Origin: CALNBC01 sp040768925
GTDB taxonomy: Bacteria > Bacillota > Clostridia > Christensenellales > CALWSW01
Assembly (NCBI GenBank): GCA_040768925.1
Contig: JAXGLZ010000002.1
Coordinates: 496,001 to 560,000 of the forward strand
Length of the DNA: 64,000 nt
Reading direction: 5' to 3'
Shown: piece after piece, positions 39,563-48,394 of the stretch
Position numbering within the stretch: position 1 is the first letter of the stretch
How the letters are laid out: each line of letters begins with the position of its first letter
Program-made: the position numbers and the translations under genes
Notes under the pieces: generated by a model
What the model was told of the DNA's origin: nothing
The model's input: only the letters and a program-made list of their open reading frames with translations
Databases searched by the model: none

Positions 39563-40828
39563 TCAGTCCGTTTGGATGGCTTTGGCCAGTTTTTCGGCTT
39601 CCACCATGCGTTCTTCGCCGCTTTGCATGTTTTTCAGCTTGACGGCGCCCTTTGCCAGCTCGTCGCCGCCGATGACGACGGTGTATTTTGCACCCAGCTT
39701 GTCCGCGTATTTGAACTGGGCCTTCATGCTGCGGCGGGCGTGGTCCACTTCCGCCTTGACGCCGTTTTTCCGCAAGGTCGCGCACAGGCTGACGGCCAGG
39801 GTCTTCGCCGCTTCTCCATAGGTGCAGAAGAACACGTCGCACAGGGCGGGGCGGGGGATTTGGACCCCCTGGTTTTCCATCACCAGCAGCAGCCGCTCCA
39901 TGCCCATGCCAAAGCCGACGCCCGCCATGGCCGGGCCGCCGATCTCCTCCACCAGCTTGTCATACCGGCCGCCGCCGCAGACGGTTCCCTGGCTGCCCGC
40001 GTGGGTGGAAACGATCTCGAACACCGTCTTCGTGTAATAATCCAGGCCCCGGACGATCTTCGGGTTGACGGCGTAGGGGAGGTCAAGCGCGGCGAGATAC
40101 CTTTTCAGGTCCTCAAAATGGCTGGCGCAATCGTCGCACAGGGAATCGAGCATCGAGGGCGCGTCACTGGCGATCGCCGCACAGGATTCGTTTTTGCAAT
40201 CCAGCAGGCGCAGGGGATTCTGGTCGATCCTGCGCCTGCAATCCTCGCACATCTGGCCGATGTGCGGTTGGAAGTATTCCTTCAGGCGCTCGGTGTAGGC
40301 CGGGCGGCATTGTTCGCAGCCGATGGAATTGATGTTCAGCGAAAGCTCGCGCACGCCCAGCGCGTTGAACACGCTGAAGGCCAGGGCAATGATTTCCGCG
40401 TCCGCCGAAGCGTCCGGCGCGCCGAACGCCTCCACCCCGAACTGGTGGTGTTCCCTGAGCCTTCCCGCCTGGGGCCGCTCGTAGCGAAATACCGGGCAGT
40501 AGAGATAGAACATCTTTGTGGGCTGGGCGTCGGCGTAGATCCGGTCCTCGACGAAGGCGCGGACCACCCCGGCGGTGCCCTCGGGCTTGAGGGTCACCGA
40601 GCGGTTGCCCTTGTCCGTGAAGGTGTACATCTCCTTCTGGACGATGTCCGTCGTGCCGCCCACCCCGCGCAAAAACAGCTCCGTATGCTCAAAAACGGGG
40701 GTGCGGACCTCACGAAAGCCGAAAACATCGCAAATGCCGCGCATCACGGATTCGATGTGCCGCCATTTGTAGCTTTCGGCGGGGGTTACATCCTTTGTGC
40801 CTTTGGGGGCTGCGGTGATCAGGGACAT
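39563..40828 (-). CDS. hisS: Histidyl-tRNA synthetase
   Basis: A 421-residue class II synthetase. Motif 1 region FGFREVRTPVFEHTELF near residue 37, motif 2 PVFRYERPQAGRLREHHQFG near 112, the histidine-A loop RGLDYYTKTVFEIV near 260 and motif 3 GVGFGMGMERLLLV near 310 are present, with a C-terminal anticodon-binding domain. A small Cys-containing insertion (CEDCRRR...CDDC) lies around residues 190-240. The ATG at 40826-40828 is the family start. A T-box terminator lies 120 bp upstream. Confidence 0.96.
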   Translation of the reverse strand: MSLITAAPKGTKDVTPAESYKWRHIESVMRGICDVFGFREVRTPVFEHTELFLRGVGGTTDIVQKEMYTFTDKGNRSVTLKPEGTAGVVRAFVEDRIYADAQPTKMFYLYCPVFRYERPQAGRLREHHQFGVEAFGAPDASADAEIIALAFSVFNALGVRELSLNINSIGCEQCRPAYTERLKEYFQPHIGQMCEDCRRRIDQNPLRLLDCKNESCAAIASDAPSMLDSLCDDCASHFEDLKRYLAALDLPYAVNPKIVRGLDYYTKTVFEIVSTHAGSQGTVCGGGRYDKLVEEIGGPAMAGVGFGMGMERLLLVMENQGVQIPRPALCDVFFCTYGEAAKTLAVSLCATLRKNGVKAEVDHARRSMKAQFKYADKLGAKYTVVIGGDELAKGAVKLKNMQSGEERMVEAEKLAKAIQTD

Positions 40829-40941
40829 GGTTTTTCCTCTTTCGTTCTGAAGTATCGTGACGCGCAAGGCGGCGGAGCGTGCGCGGATGCATGCCGGCCG
40901 CGCGCCGATCAAAAGCGCGGGCTGTTCATTGAAAACGGGAT

Positions 40942-41185
40942 AAAAATACGGGCCTTCCGTCCATTTCAGGGACGGAAGGCCCGTGGTGCCACCCTGTTTG
41001 AACGCGGCAAACGCGCGTTCCACTCATGCCGTTAACGCTGGCGACGCGGCGGCGCTTACTGTGCTTTCGGCGCCGCGGCTCCCGGTCGTTCGTTCGCCGT
41101 TCCTCGCAAATGGGCTTCCAGCCTCGGCCCATCTCTCTTGGTGCGGGTGTTCCGGTTACTTTCCCCGTTCATAGCCTATATCGAA
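40942..41185 (-). promoter_or_regulatory. T-box riboswitch controlling hisS-aspS
   Basis: On the minus strand the T-box sequence CAGGGTGGCACCACGG (core 40985-40994) is followed by a long terminator (GGGCCTTCCGTCC / GGACGGAAGGCCC, 40950-40982, then GTATTTTT). Upstream is a stem I with GGGGAAAGTAA and AGAGAG conserved features. The best specifier candidate is GAC (Asp) at 41085-41087 in the context GAACGACCGGGAGC; no CAC/CAT His codon is seen there. So the operon is probably read through when tRNA-Asp is uncharged. The exact 5-prime end is approximate. Confidence 0.88.
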
Positions 41186-41280
41186 CATTCTGTTCCGTCG
41201 AAAAAGTCCCGCGGACTTTGTTCGCCGGGTTTCTGCCGGTTAAAATGCCGCGTTTCGCTGCATTTATTCTGCCGTTTTGA

Positions 41281-41415
41281 TACACACAATGCCGTCGGCG
41301 AAACCGGCATCAATCCTTGATGAAGCGCCGAAACCTATGATTTCGGCGGCCGTTCAATCGGATCGGCCGCGGGGATTTGCGAATCCCCGAAATCCCAGGG
41401 GTTCTTTGACGTCCT
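41281..41415. repeat. Inverted copy of the dispersed intergenic element
   Basis: Read on the minus strand it contains GGCGCTTCATCAAGGATTGA then TGCCGGTTTCGCCGACGGC, matching the core of the copies near 62.6 kb (CATCAAGGATTGATGCCGGC). It lies between ddl and the T-box and also contains CCCCGAAATCCCAGGGG-type inverted repeats. Confidence 0.7.
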
Positions 41416-41460
41416 GTGTTATACTTCGCTATTCTACATGCGAATATGCGTCTTGTCAAC

Positions 41461-42678
41461 CTATTTGGCCTTTGTGAGCTTCGAACCCTTTGCGCCCTTT
41501 GCGCCGAACCCGGTTTTTTTCAAAATGTCCGACTCGAAGGCGTAGTTCGAGCGGGCCTTTTCGTGATGCGCCTTCTCGGCGAACCCGATCAGCCGGTCGA
41601 TCAGCTCGGCGTAGGAGATGCCCAAAGGCTCCCAAAGATAGAAGGCGAAGGAACCGGGGATGGTGTTGATCTCGTTGGCGTAAAGCTTTTCGTTCTTGGT
41701 GTCGTACAGGAAATCCATGCGGACGACGCCCTTGCAGTCCAGGGTTTTGAAGATCTTCACCGTCAGATCCTGCACCTGTTTGGTCAGCTCATCCGAAATC
41801 GGGGCGGGGATCAGCCTGCTCAAAGAGGCCATGCCCGTGCTTGCGCTCCCGGTTTTGCCCGCGCTTAGGTACTTGGTGGAAAAATCCAGCAAATCGCCCC
41901 AGCTGATCGGCTGTTCGCAGACGGAAGGGGTCGCGTCCCCGCCAAAACCCATGCAGGAGCAGTTGATCTCGATATTCTCGACGACGGCGTGCTCGGCGAT
42001 GATCCTGCGGTCATAAGCGGCGGCGACCGTCACCGCAAAGAGCAGCTTTTCCCGGTCTTCCGCCTTGTTGATGCCGATGGAGCTGCCGAGGTTCGCGGGC
42101 TTGACGAACATGGGGTAGCCCACTTCCCCCTCCAGCCTTTCGATCACGGCGCTGGGGTCCTGCTCCCATTCGTCCCGGTTGAAGAGCACGCCGTCCACCA
42201 CCGGCACGCCCGCGCCCTTGAAGGCGCACTTCATCACATATTTGTCCATTCCGGCGGCGGAGCCCACCACGCCCGCGCTGGTGTACGGCACGTCCGCCAG
42301 CTCCAGCAAGCCCTGGATCGTTCCGTCCTCGCCGTGCAGGCCGTGCAGGGCGGGGATGAACACGTCCACCGGGATGCATTCCTGTTTGCCCTTGCCGAAA
42401 AGCCCGCCGGAAGCGGGGTAGGTCAACAGTCCCCTGTTTCCCGGCGCCGGGGGAAGGTAGACGTGGGTGATTTCCCTGGAATTTTTGTCAAACTCCCGGA
42501 CAAAGGCGATGTCTTTGAGTTTTTCGCCCGTGTACCACTCGCCGTCCTTCGCGATGTAAACGGGAATGACGTTGTACTTTTGCGCGTCGATATTCTCGAT
42601 GAGCTGGATACCGGTAACAACGGAAACGTCGTGCTCCACTGAGCGGCTTCCGAACAGCACCGCCACGTTCTTTTTCAT
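41461..42678 (-). CDS. ddl: D-alanine--D-alanine ligase
   Basis: A 405-residue ATP-grasp ligase that makes the D-Ala-D-Ala dipeptide for peptidoglycan. FGSRSVEHDVSVVTGIQLIE at the start, HGLHGEDGTIQGLLELADVP near residue 105, KPANLGSSIGI near 185 and NEINTIPGSFAFYLWEP near 345 identify the family. It is longer than the usual 300-360 residues and ends in a basic Gly/Lys tail. The segment around CMGFGG resembles VanG/long-type Ddl proteins, so D-Ala-D-Ser specificity cannot be excluded. The ATG at 42676-42678 is favoured. A Mur ligase gene lies directly upstream. Confidence 0.9.
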   Translation of the reverse strand: MKKNVAVLFGSRSVEHDVSVVTGIQLIENIDAQKYNVIPVYIAKDGEWYTGEKLKDIAFVREFDKNSREITHVYLPPAPGNRGLLTYPASGGLFGKGKQECIPVDVFIPALHGLHGEDGTIQGLLELADVPYTSAGVVGSAAGMDKYVMKCAFKGAGVPVVDGVLFNRDEWEQDPSAVIERLEGEVGYPMFVKPANLGSSIGINKAEDREKLLFAVTVAAAYDRRIIAEHAVVENIEINCSCMGFGGDATPSVCEQPISWGDLLDFSTKYLSAGKTGSASTGMASLSRLIPAPISDELTKQVQDLTVKIFKTLDCKGVVRMDFLYDTKNEKLYANEINTIPGSFAFYLWEPLGISYAELIDRLIGFAEKAHHEKARSNYAFESDILKKTGFGAKGAKGSKLTKAK

Positions 42679-42744
42679 GTTCGCCCTTCTTTCTTGATGG
42701 TGTTTGCCCGAGTTGGCATTGACGTGTTTTGCGGGATTTTTGCG

Positions 42745-42820
42745 CCTGCGCCGAAATCGAGGACTTCGGCACTTCAACAAGGATTGACGCCGGCTTCGCC
42801 GACGGCCTTGCAAGGCGCTT
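42745..42820. repeat. Copy of the dispersed intergenic element
   Basis: GGCACTTCAACAAGGATTGA followed by CGCCGGCTTCGCCGACGGCC is a recognisable core copy. Adjacent inverted repeats CCTTGCAAGG...CCTTGCAGG and AATACCGGCGGTATT follow. It fills the 247-bp gap between the Mur ligase and ddl. Confidence 0.7.
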
Positions 42821-42925
42821 CCTTGCAGGAATACCGGCGGTATTTCAAGGGGAAGCAACGCGGTCAGGTGCAAAAAAACCGTGAAAATCGGCTGTTGCAA
42901 TCTTGGGCAACCGCCGTCTGATCGG

Positions 42926-44581
42926 TCACTCGGTGTAATGATCCGGCAGGTCGTTTTCGAAGATGACCACGTCGCCCGGCTGGGTCAGGTGCCCCAGCAC
43001 CTCCGTCGCCTGGGCGAGGGTGTTGACCGTAAACAGCCCTTCTCGCGGGAAGCCCGCGTTCAAAAGGCCCCGCTTGATCGGTTCCGTCCGCTTTTCGCCG
43101 ATCAGCACCGCAAAATCCGCGGAAACGGCGATGTCTTTGCCGAAGGCTTCGTTCAGCGCTTCCTCTTCCTCCCCCAGCTCGATCATGCCCGGCGTCACCA
43201 CGATCTTCCTGCCCGGAAAAGAACGGATGACCTCCATCGCCACCTTTGCGCCCTCGGGGTTGGAATTGAACCCGTCGTTGATCACCGTGACCGGGCCGGG
43301 GATGAGCTGGAGCCTGTATTCCACCGGTTCGAGCTTCGAAACCGCCTCCGCGATTTCCGCCATCGGCACGCCCAGGTGCCGCGCGACCGCCGCGCAGCCG
43401 GTTATGTTCAGTATATTGTGCCTTCCGAGAAGGGGAGTCGCGCATTCCGCGGCCTCGCCCGCAGCGTCCATCAGCGTGAAGGTCGAGCCCCTCGGCCCGG
43501 CGGAGATCCGGATCGCCCGCATGGCCAGGTCGTCCCCCCCTGTTCCGAACAGGAATTTCTTTTTGAGCGGGCAGCGGGAATGCATGGCGCGGCAGAGCTC
43601 GTTGTCCCCGTTGAAGAAGGCCGCGCCGTCCGCCGGGAGGGCGGCGATCAGCTCGTATTTGGTGTTGACGATGTTTTCCAGGGAGCCGAAGGTCTCAAGG
43701 TGCTGCTTGCCGACGGAGGTGATCAGCCCGATTTGGGGATGAACGAGCTCGCAAAGCTCCTCGATGTCCCCCGCATACCGCGCGCCCATTTCTGCGACGA
43801 AGACCCGGTGGTCTTCGTTGAGCTGCTCCCGCACGACCCGGGTCAGGCCCATGGGGGTGTTGTAGCTGTGGGGCGGGACGAGCACGTTGAACTTTTGCGA
43901 AAGCATGCTGCCGAGGATGAACTTCGCGCTGGTCTTGCCATAGCTCCCGGTGATCCCGATGCGGACCAGCTCCGGCCGGCCTTCAAGCTTCTTTTTCGCG
44001 TCGTTGAAATAGCGCCTTTTTATCGCGTTTTCCACCGGAAGCATGGCGAGGTTCGCAACAGCCACCAAATACGGAAGCAGCAGGGCGGGCAGATACATCC
44101 CCGCGCGCAGCAGCAGGTATTGCGCCGGGGTGACGACGCCGTAGGTCTTTACGACGAGGGAATAGCCGCAGATCAGGATGCAGACGGCCGCCAGCGCGGC
44201 GATCAGCCGCTTTGCCCTTGCCGTCAGCGCCAGGGGCTTTTTCTGGGGCTGTTTTCTCCACGTTACCGCCACAAAGATGACCAGCCCCGCGTAAAGCAGG
44301 CGGACGACCGCCCGCCCGAGCAGAAAAGTCGAAACGGGCAGGCGTTCGCCCATGGAGCGCGAAACGAAGAGCAGCGCGCCGTCCAAAAGCAGGCAGATCA
44401 AAAAGACGAGCAGCAGGGGCAAATGGTCCTTAAAGCCGTTCTTCTTCAGCCATTTCAGGTACATCGGGGTCTGGTAGCTCTCCAGCTGCAGCATGTGCAA
44501 AAAGCGCAGAGCGGCGATCGCCGCCGCCGCGACGGAAAGCACCAGCGCGATATAGTCGAATTTTTCCAGGATTGCCGTCAA
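42926..44581 (-). CDS. Membrane-anchored MurF-type Mur ligase
   Basis: A 551-residue protein. Residues 1 to about 190 carry four or five hydrophobic membrane segments instead of the usual soluble UMAG-binding domain of MurF. The ATPase domain follows with P-loop GITGSYGKTSAKF near residue 206, then VFVAEMGARYAGDIEEL, VGKQHLETFGS and the C-terminal VINDGFNSNPEGAK typical of MurF. Start TTG at 44579-44581 overlaps the hydrolase stop (TTGA) with GGAGGG upstream. With ddl next door it probably adds D-Ala-D-Ala or a related group in cell-wall synthesis, but the missing N-terminal domain means the acceptor may differ from that of MurF. Confidence 0.82.
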   Translation of the reverse strand: MTAILEKFDYIALVLSVAAAAIAALRFLHMLQLESYQTPMYLKWLKKNGFKDHLPLLLVFLICLLLDGALLFVSRSMGERLPVSTFLLGRAVVRLLYAGLVIFVAVTWRKQPQKKPLALTARAKRLIAALAAVCILICGYSLVVKTYGVVTPAQYLLLRAGMYLPALLLPYLVAVANLAMLPVENAIKRRYFNDAKKKLEGRPELVRIGITGSYGKTSAKFILGSMLSQKFNVLVPPHSYNTPMGLTRVVREQLNEDHRVFVAEMGARYAGDIEELCELVHPQIGLITSVGKQHLETFGSLENIVNTKYELIAALPADGAAFFNGDNELCRAMHSRCPLKKKFLFGTGGDDLAMRAIRISAGPRGSTFTLMDAAGEAAECATPLLGRHNILNITGCAAVARHLGVPMAEIAEAVSKLEPVEYRLQLIPGPVTVINDGFNSNPEGAKVAMEVIRSFPGRKIVVTPGMIELGEEEEALNEAFGKDIAVSADFAVLIGEKRTEPIKRGLLNAGFPREGLFTVNTLAQATEVLGHLTQPGDVVIFENDLPDHYTE

Positions 44582-45339
44582 GACGCGCCCTCCAGAAAGT
44601 ATTTGCACACCGCGCAAAAACGCGGGAATTGTTCAAGAAAAGCGTAGTGCCCCGCGCCCTCGAAGACCACCAGGGCGCTCTCGGGTATTTCCCGTTCCAT
44701 GATCCGCCCGAATTCAAGGGGCGTCTCGGCATCTTTTTCGCCCCAGACCAGCAGGGTTTCGGACCTGATGTTCTTCAGCCGGTCATAAAGGTTCTGGTTG
44801 ACGACCCGGACGAAGGTGCCCTTCATATTGTCCGAAAGGGCCTTGTAATCCGCCGATCCGGCGTTTTTTGCCCGTTCGGTGATCCCAAAAAGCCTGTCGA
44901 GCAGTTTGATCTTCGCCAGGCGCTTGCCCAGCTTAAAGGAATACACCCGAAGGTAATACCGAAACGTCCTTTTGGGGATCAGCCCGGCCGCGCCGGTGAA
45001 CAGGAGCTTTCCGAAAAGCTCCGGCCATTCGGAGGCCATATAGATCGCCACACGGCAGCCAAAGGAATGGGCGATCACGTGGCAGGGAGCGATGCCAAGC
45101 GTTTCGATCAGCTTTTTCGTCAGGTTCGCGTATTCCGTGACGGACCAGGGGGTCTTGGGCTCCGGCGTTTCGCCGTGGCCGGGGAAATCGACGGAAATAA
45201 CCCGATACCCGTTTGCCAGGAAATTGGCGGCCGGCTCCATCGTCTTTGCCGAGCAGCCCCAGCCGTGCAGCAGCAGCACCGGAGCGCCCGCGCCCGCAAT
45301 CTCGCAATGGACGCGAATGCCGTCAATCTCCGAAAACAT
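44578..45339 (-). CDS. Alpha/beta hydrolase coupled to the Mur ligase
   Basis: A 253-residue alpha/beta hydrolase. VLLLHGWGCSAKTM near residue 20 (oxyanion hole), VISVDFPGHGETP near 48, the nucleophile elbow AHSFGCR with Ser near 95, the acid in VWGEKDAETP near 203 and the His in GAGHYAFLEQFP near 235 are all present. The substrate is unknown. It overlaps the membrane Mur ligase start by 4 nt, so the two are translationally coupled and likely act on related envelope substrates (inference). A promoter lies at 45409-45438. Confidence 0.88.
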   Translation of the reverse strand: MFSEIDGIRVHCEIAGAGAPVLLLHGWGCSAKTMEPAANFLANGYRVISVDFPGHGETPEPKTPWSVTEYANLTKKLIETLGIAPCHVIAHSFGCRVAIYMASEWPELFGKLLFTGAAGLIPKRTFRYYLRVYSFKLGKRLAKIKLLDRLFGITERAKNAGSADYKALSDNMKGTFVRVVNQNLYDRLKNIRSETLLVWGEKDAETPLEFGRIMEREIPESALVVFEGAGHYAFLEQFPRFCAVCKYFLEGAS

Positions 45340-45408
45340 GGCGTCCTTCCCCCTTCGTCATAAGCATGGCGCGCCAATCCGAACCCGGTCTGACAAGCTA
45401 TACATATC

Positions 45409-45438
45409 ATTATATTCCATAGGCGCGCCGTTTCGCAA
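45409..45438 (-). promoter_or_regulatory. Promoter of the hydrolase-Mur ligase operon
   Basis: Minus-strand TTGCGA (45433-45438), an 18-bp spacer and TATAAT (45409-45414), 70 bp before the hydrolase ATG and just after rimI. Confidence 0.65.
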
Positions 45439-45447
45439 GCCGCGGCG

Positions 45448-45897
45448 TTATTCCCCCAATTCGGCCCAATAAATGCAGGCGTCCTCCCGGTTGTCCGAAT
45501 AATAGCGGGGCCGGATCCCCGCGCACACAAAGCCGCATTTTTCATAAAGGGCCCGGGCCGGGGCGTTGCTGATCCGCACTTCCAGGGTCATGGATTTGAT
45601 GCGCAGCGAGCGGGCAAGCTCCATCAGCCCCCGCAGCAGCATCTCGCCGTAGCCCCGCCTTCGAAAGTCCCTGTTCGTGGCGATATTCGTGATGTGCCCC
45701 TCGTCCACGATGTGCCAGAAGCCGCCGTAGGCCGCGATTTCGCCACCCGCGTCCACCACCAGGTAATGGGAGACGGGGTTTGTGCATTCGGCCTCCATCT
45801 CGTCATAGGACCAGGGCGCGGCGAAGCAGTCCCGCTCGATCTCCATCACCACGGGAAGGTCCGCGGACTTCATGTTTCGCAAGTTTGGTTCAGCCAT
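45448..45897 (-). CDS. rimI: Ribosomal protein S18-alanine N-acetyltransferase
   Basis: A 149-residue GNAT acetyltransferase. ADLPVVMEIERDCFAAPWS at the start, ITNIATNRDFRRRGYGEMLL with the acetyl-CoA-binding RxxGxG near residue 80, and ARALYEKCGFVCAGIRPRYY near 112 are typical of RimI. It overlaps tsaB by 8 nt, the usual tsaE-tsaB-rimI arrangement. Confidence 0.92.
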   Translation of the reverse strand: MAEPNLRNMKSADLPVVMEIERDCFAAPWSYDEMEAECTNPVSHYLVVDAGGEIAAYGGFWHIVDEGHITNIATNRDFRRRGYGEMLLRGLMELARSLRIKSMTLEVRISNAPARALYEKCGFVCAGIRPRYYSDNREDACIYWAELGE

Positions 45898-46585
45898 GTT
45901 GCTCCCTCAGGGCGCGCATGCGTTCCGCCTGGGGCGAACGCATGTAAAGCGGCATCGCGGCGGTTGCGGTTTCGCCCCGCTCGAGCCTTTTTGCGGCGAG
46001 GGCGGCGATTGCCCCCGCCCGGGGCCGGTCCAGATGGGCGGGAGCGAACTTCGCCTCCGGGAAGGATGAAAGGATGAGCGCCTTGTGGGCAAGCGCCCCG
46101 TCGCCCATGAAAACCATGGGGTGATCCTTCGGCAGCTCCCGCAAAAAATCGCGGATATTGCCCGCGAAGCGTTCGCCGACGCGTTTCGGCTCGCCGGATT
46201 CCACATCGTAACGCCCGGCGTAAACCTGTTCGCCCCGGGCGTCGGTCAACGGGATCGCCAGCCCGGCAAAAAACGGGAAGCCAAAAGCCATCGCCTCCAG
46301 CGAATCCACGGGGATCACCGGCTTGTTCAAAGCGTCCGCCATGCCGTTTATCGCGCAGACGCCGATGCGCACCCCGGTGAAGGAGCCGGGGCCGACGTCC
46401 ACGGCAAAAGCGTCCAGCTCATCGCAGGCCAGCTCCGCCATTTTCAGCACGCGCTCCGCCATGGGCATGATGATCTCCGAATGGGTCAGCCTGTGGTCGA
46501 GGTAGCACTCGGCGGCCAGCTTTCCGTCCCGCAAAACGGCGGCCCCGGCTACGGAAGAGCTGGTCTCAATCGACAATATATTCAC
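45890..46585 (-). CDS. tsaB: tRNA t6A modification protein TsaB
   Basis: A 231-residue ASKHA-fold protein. ILSIETSSSVAGAAVL at the start, FAVDVGPGSFTGVRIG near residue 62 and PVDSLEAMAF near 93 are diagnostic. With TsaD and TsaE it transfers threonylcarbamoyl to A37 of ANN-decoding tRNAs. tsaD is not in this window. It overlaps tsaE by 20 nt. Confidence 0.94.
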   Translation of the reverse strand: MNILSIETSSSVAGAAVLRDGKLAAECYLDHRLTHSEIIMPMAERVLKMAELACDELDAFAVDVGPGSFTGVRIGVCAINGMADALNKPVIPVDSLEAMAFGFPFFAGLAIPLTDARGEQVYAGRYDVESGEPKRVGERFAGNIRDFLRELPKDHPMVFMGDGALAHKALILSSFPEAKFAPAHLDRPRAGAIAALAAKRLERGETATAAMPLYMRSPQAERMRALREQHG

Positions 46586-47048
46586 GGGCAGCCTCCTTTA
46601 GGACCGTGTACGCCTCTTTTGACAGGCCGAAGATCCGGATCGACCGCGGCTGTTCGCCGCTGCCGGCGATCCCGACGCCGATGCGCGCATCCGGGATCAC
46701 CCCGCCCACGCGCTCCGGCCATTCCATCAGCACAATGCCCGGACGGGAAAAGTATTCCTCGCAGCCGATATCGTAAAGCTCCGCTTCGCCGCTCAATCTG
46801 TAGGCGTCAAAGTGGAAAACCGGCGGATTCGTGGGGTATTCCCGCACGATGGTGAAGGTGGGGCTGGCGCAGTCGTCGCTGCCCAGGGCAAAAACGATCC
46901 CCCGGCAAAGGGCGGTCTTGCCCGCGCCGAGGCCGCCGTAAAGAGCGACGAAATCGCCGGCGTTCAGGCTTTTTGCAAGGGCGGCGCCGATTTTTTCCGT
47001 CGCGCCCTCGGAATCGGAGATCAACCGCAGTTCGTTCATTTCATCCAT
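46566..47048 (-). CDS. tsaE: tRNA t6A ATPase TsaE
   Basis: A 160-residue P-loop protein. GGLGAGKTALCRGI near residue 42 is the Walker A motif, ASPTFTIVREY near 65, FHFDAYRL near 80 and VLMEWPERV near 110. It powers the TsaB-TsaD cycle. The ATG at 47046-47048 overlaps the tgt stop (TGATG); a longer upstream frame within tgt lacks homology. Confidence 0.93.
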   Translation of the reverse strand: MDEMNELRLISDSEGATEKIGAALAKSLNAGDFVALYGGLGAGKTALCRGIVFALGSDDCASPTFTIVREYPTNPPVFHFDAYRLSGEAELYDIGCEEYFSRPGIVLMEWPERVGGVIPDARIGVGIAGSGEQPRSIRIFGLSKEAYTVLKEAAREYIVD

Positions 47049-48166
47049 CACAAAAGACCGTACGTTTCGTAGAATTCCTTTTTGTAATCCAGCAGCCTGT
47101 CGTTTCTGATGGCTTCGCGGATGTTTTCCATCAATGCCAGGGAAAACCGCAGGTTGTGGATGGATAAAAGCCTTGCGGCGAGGATTTCCTCCGCCTTGAT
47201 CAGGTGGCGCACGTACGCCCGGGTGAAATTTTTGCAGGCGTAGCAGTCGCAATCCGGGTCGATGGCCGAAAAGTCCCGCTCAAACGTTGCGTTTCTTATG
47301 GTCAGCGGCCCGCGGCTGGTCAGCGCCTGGCCGTTTCTGGCGATTCTGGTTTGCAGCACGCAGTCGAACATGTCCACCCCGCGCAGCACGCCCTCGAAAA
47401 AGCAGTCCGGCGAGCCGACGCCCATCAGGTAGCGGGGCTTGTTTTTCGGCAGGATCGCGTTCACGACCTCCAGCATTTCATACATCATCGGCTTGGGTTC
47501 CCCCACGGAAAGCCCGCCGATGCCGTTGCCGATGAAATCCATATCCGCGATCGCCTTTGCGCTGTCCGCCCGAAGATCCGCGTAAGTCCCGCCCTGAACG
47601 ATGCCGAAAAGCGCCTGGTCTGCGCGAAGCTGGGACTCCTTGCAGCGCTTTGCCCAACGGTGGGTCATGTGCATGGATTTTTCCGTGTAATCGTGGTCCG
47701 CCGGGTAGGGGACACATTCGTCAAAGGCCATGATGATGTCCGCCCCCAGGGCGGCTTCGATCTCCATCACCCGCTCCGGCGTAAAAAGATGGCGGCTGCC
47801 GTCGATATGGGACCGGAATTCCACGCCGTTTTCGGTGATCTTTCGCAGATCGCCCAGAGAAAACACCTGGAACCCGCCGGAATCCGTCAGGATCGGGCCG
47901 TTCCACCCCATAAAGGCATGCAGCCCCCCCGCCTGCTTCACAAGCTCGTGGCCGGGGCGAAGATACAGGTGGTAGGTGTTCGAAAGCAGGATCTGGGTTT
48001 TGATTTCGCGAAGCTCAAGGGGCGTCATCGCCTTGACCGTCGCCTGGGTGCCGACGGGCATATAGCAGGGCGTTTCGATCACGCCGTGGGGCGTCGTCAG
48101 CCTGCCCAGGCGCGCTTTGGACTGGGCGCATTCGTGGATCAGCTCGAACTTGAAAGTTGGGTTCAT
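47048..48166 (-). CDS. tgt: tRNA-guanine transglycosylase
   Basis: A 372-residue TGT that exchanges G34 for preQ1 in GUN-anticodon tRNAs. LTDSGGFQVFSLGDLRKI near residue 90, YLMGVGSPDCFFEGVLRGVD then MFDCVLQTR near 245-265 with the nucleophilic Asp, and the zinc site CDCYACKNFTRAYVRHL near 305 are present. The ATG at 48164-48166 has a GGAGC site and begins the homology. It opens the tgt-tsaE-tsaB-rimI operon with its own strong promoter. Confidence 0.96.
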   Translation of the reverse strand: MNPTFKFELIHECAQSKARLGRLTTPHGVIETPCYMPVGTQATVKAMTPLELREIKTQILLSNTYHLYLRPGHELVKQAGGLHAFMGWNGPILTDSGGFQVFSLGDLRKITENGVEFRSHIDGSRHLFTPERVMEIEAALGADIIMAFDECVPYPADHDYTEKSMHMTHRWAKRCKESQLRADQALFGIVQGGTYADLRADSAKAIADMDFIGNGIGGLSVGEPKPMMYEMLEVVNAILPKNKPRYLMGVGSPDCFFEGVLRGVDMFDCVLQTRIARNGQALTSRGPLTIRNATFERDFSAIDPDCDCYACKNFTRAYVRHLIKAEEILAARLLSIHNLRFSLALMENIREAIRNDRLLDYKKEFYETYGLL

Positions 48167-48263
48167 GCGGGCTCCTTGGTTTTTTGATGGATCTTTCCCC
48201 GATATCGCTTCGGCAAAAAACGGCGATACGCATGGCATGATACCGCGCACCGCCTTTCCAAAC

Positions 48264-48291
48264 ATTATAAGGTTTTATCAAAAAAAGTCAA
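48264..48291 (-). promoter_or_regulatory. Promoter of tgt-tsaE-tsaB-rimI
   Basis: Minus-strand TTGACT (48286-48291), a 16-bp spacer and TATAAT (48264-48269). It faces away from the enolase promoter. Confidence 0.75.
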
Positions 48292-48362
48292 ATGCTTCCG
48301 CCCGCGCGGGCTTTTGCCGCTTCTTCATCATCCAAAAAGCCGCAATAAAACGCCGGATTATC

Positions 48363-48391
48363 TTGCGCGGGGATGCCAAGAATAATATAAT
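48363..48391 (+). promoter_or_regulatory. Promoter of eno
   Basis: TTGCGC (48363-48368), a 17-bp spacer and TATAAT (48386-48391), about 130 bp before the enolase ATG. Confidence 0.7.
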
Positions 48392-48394
48392 GAG

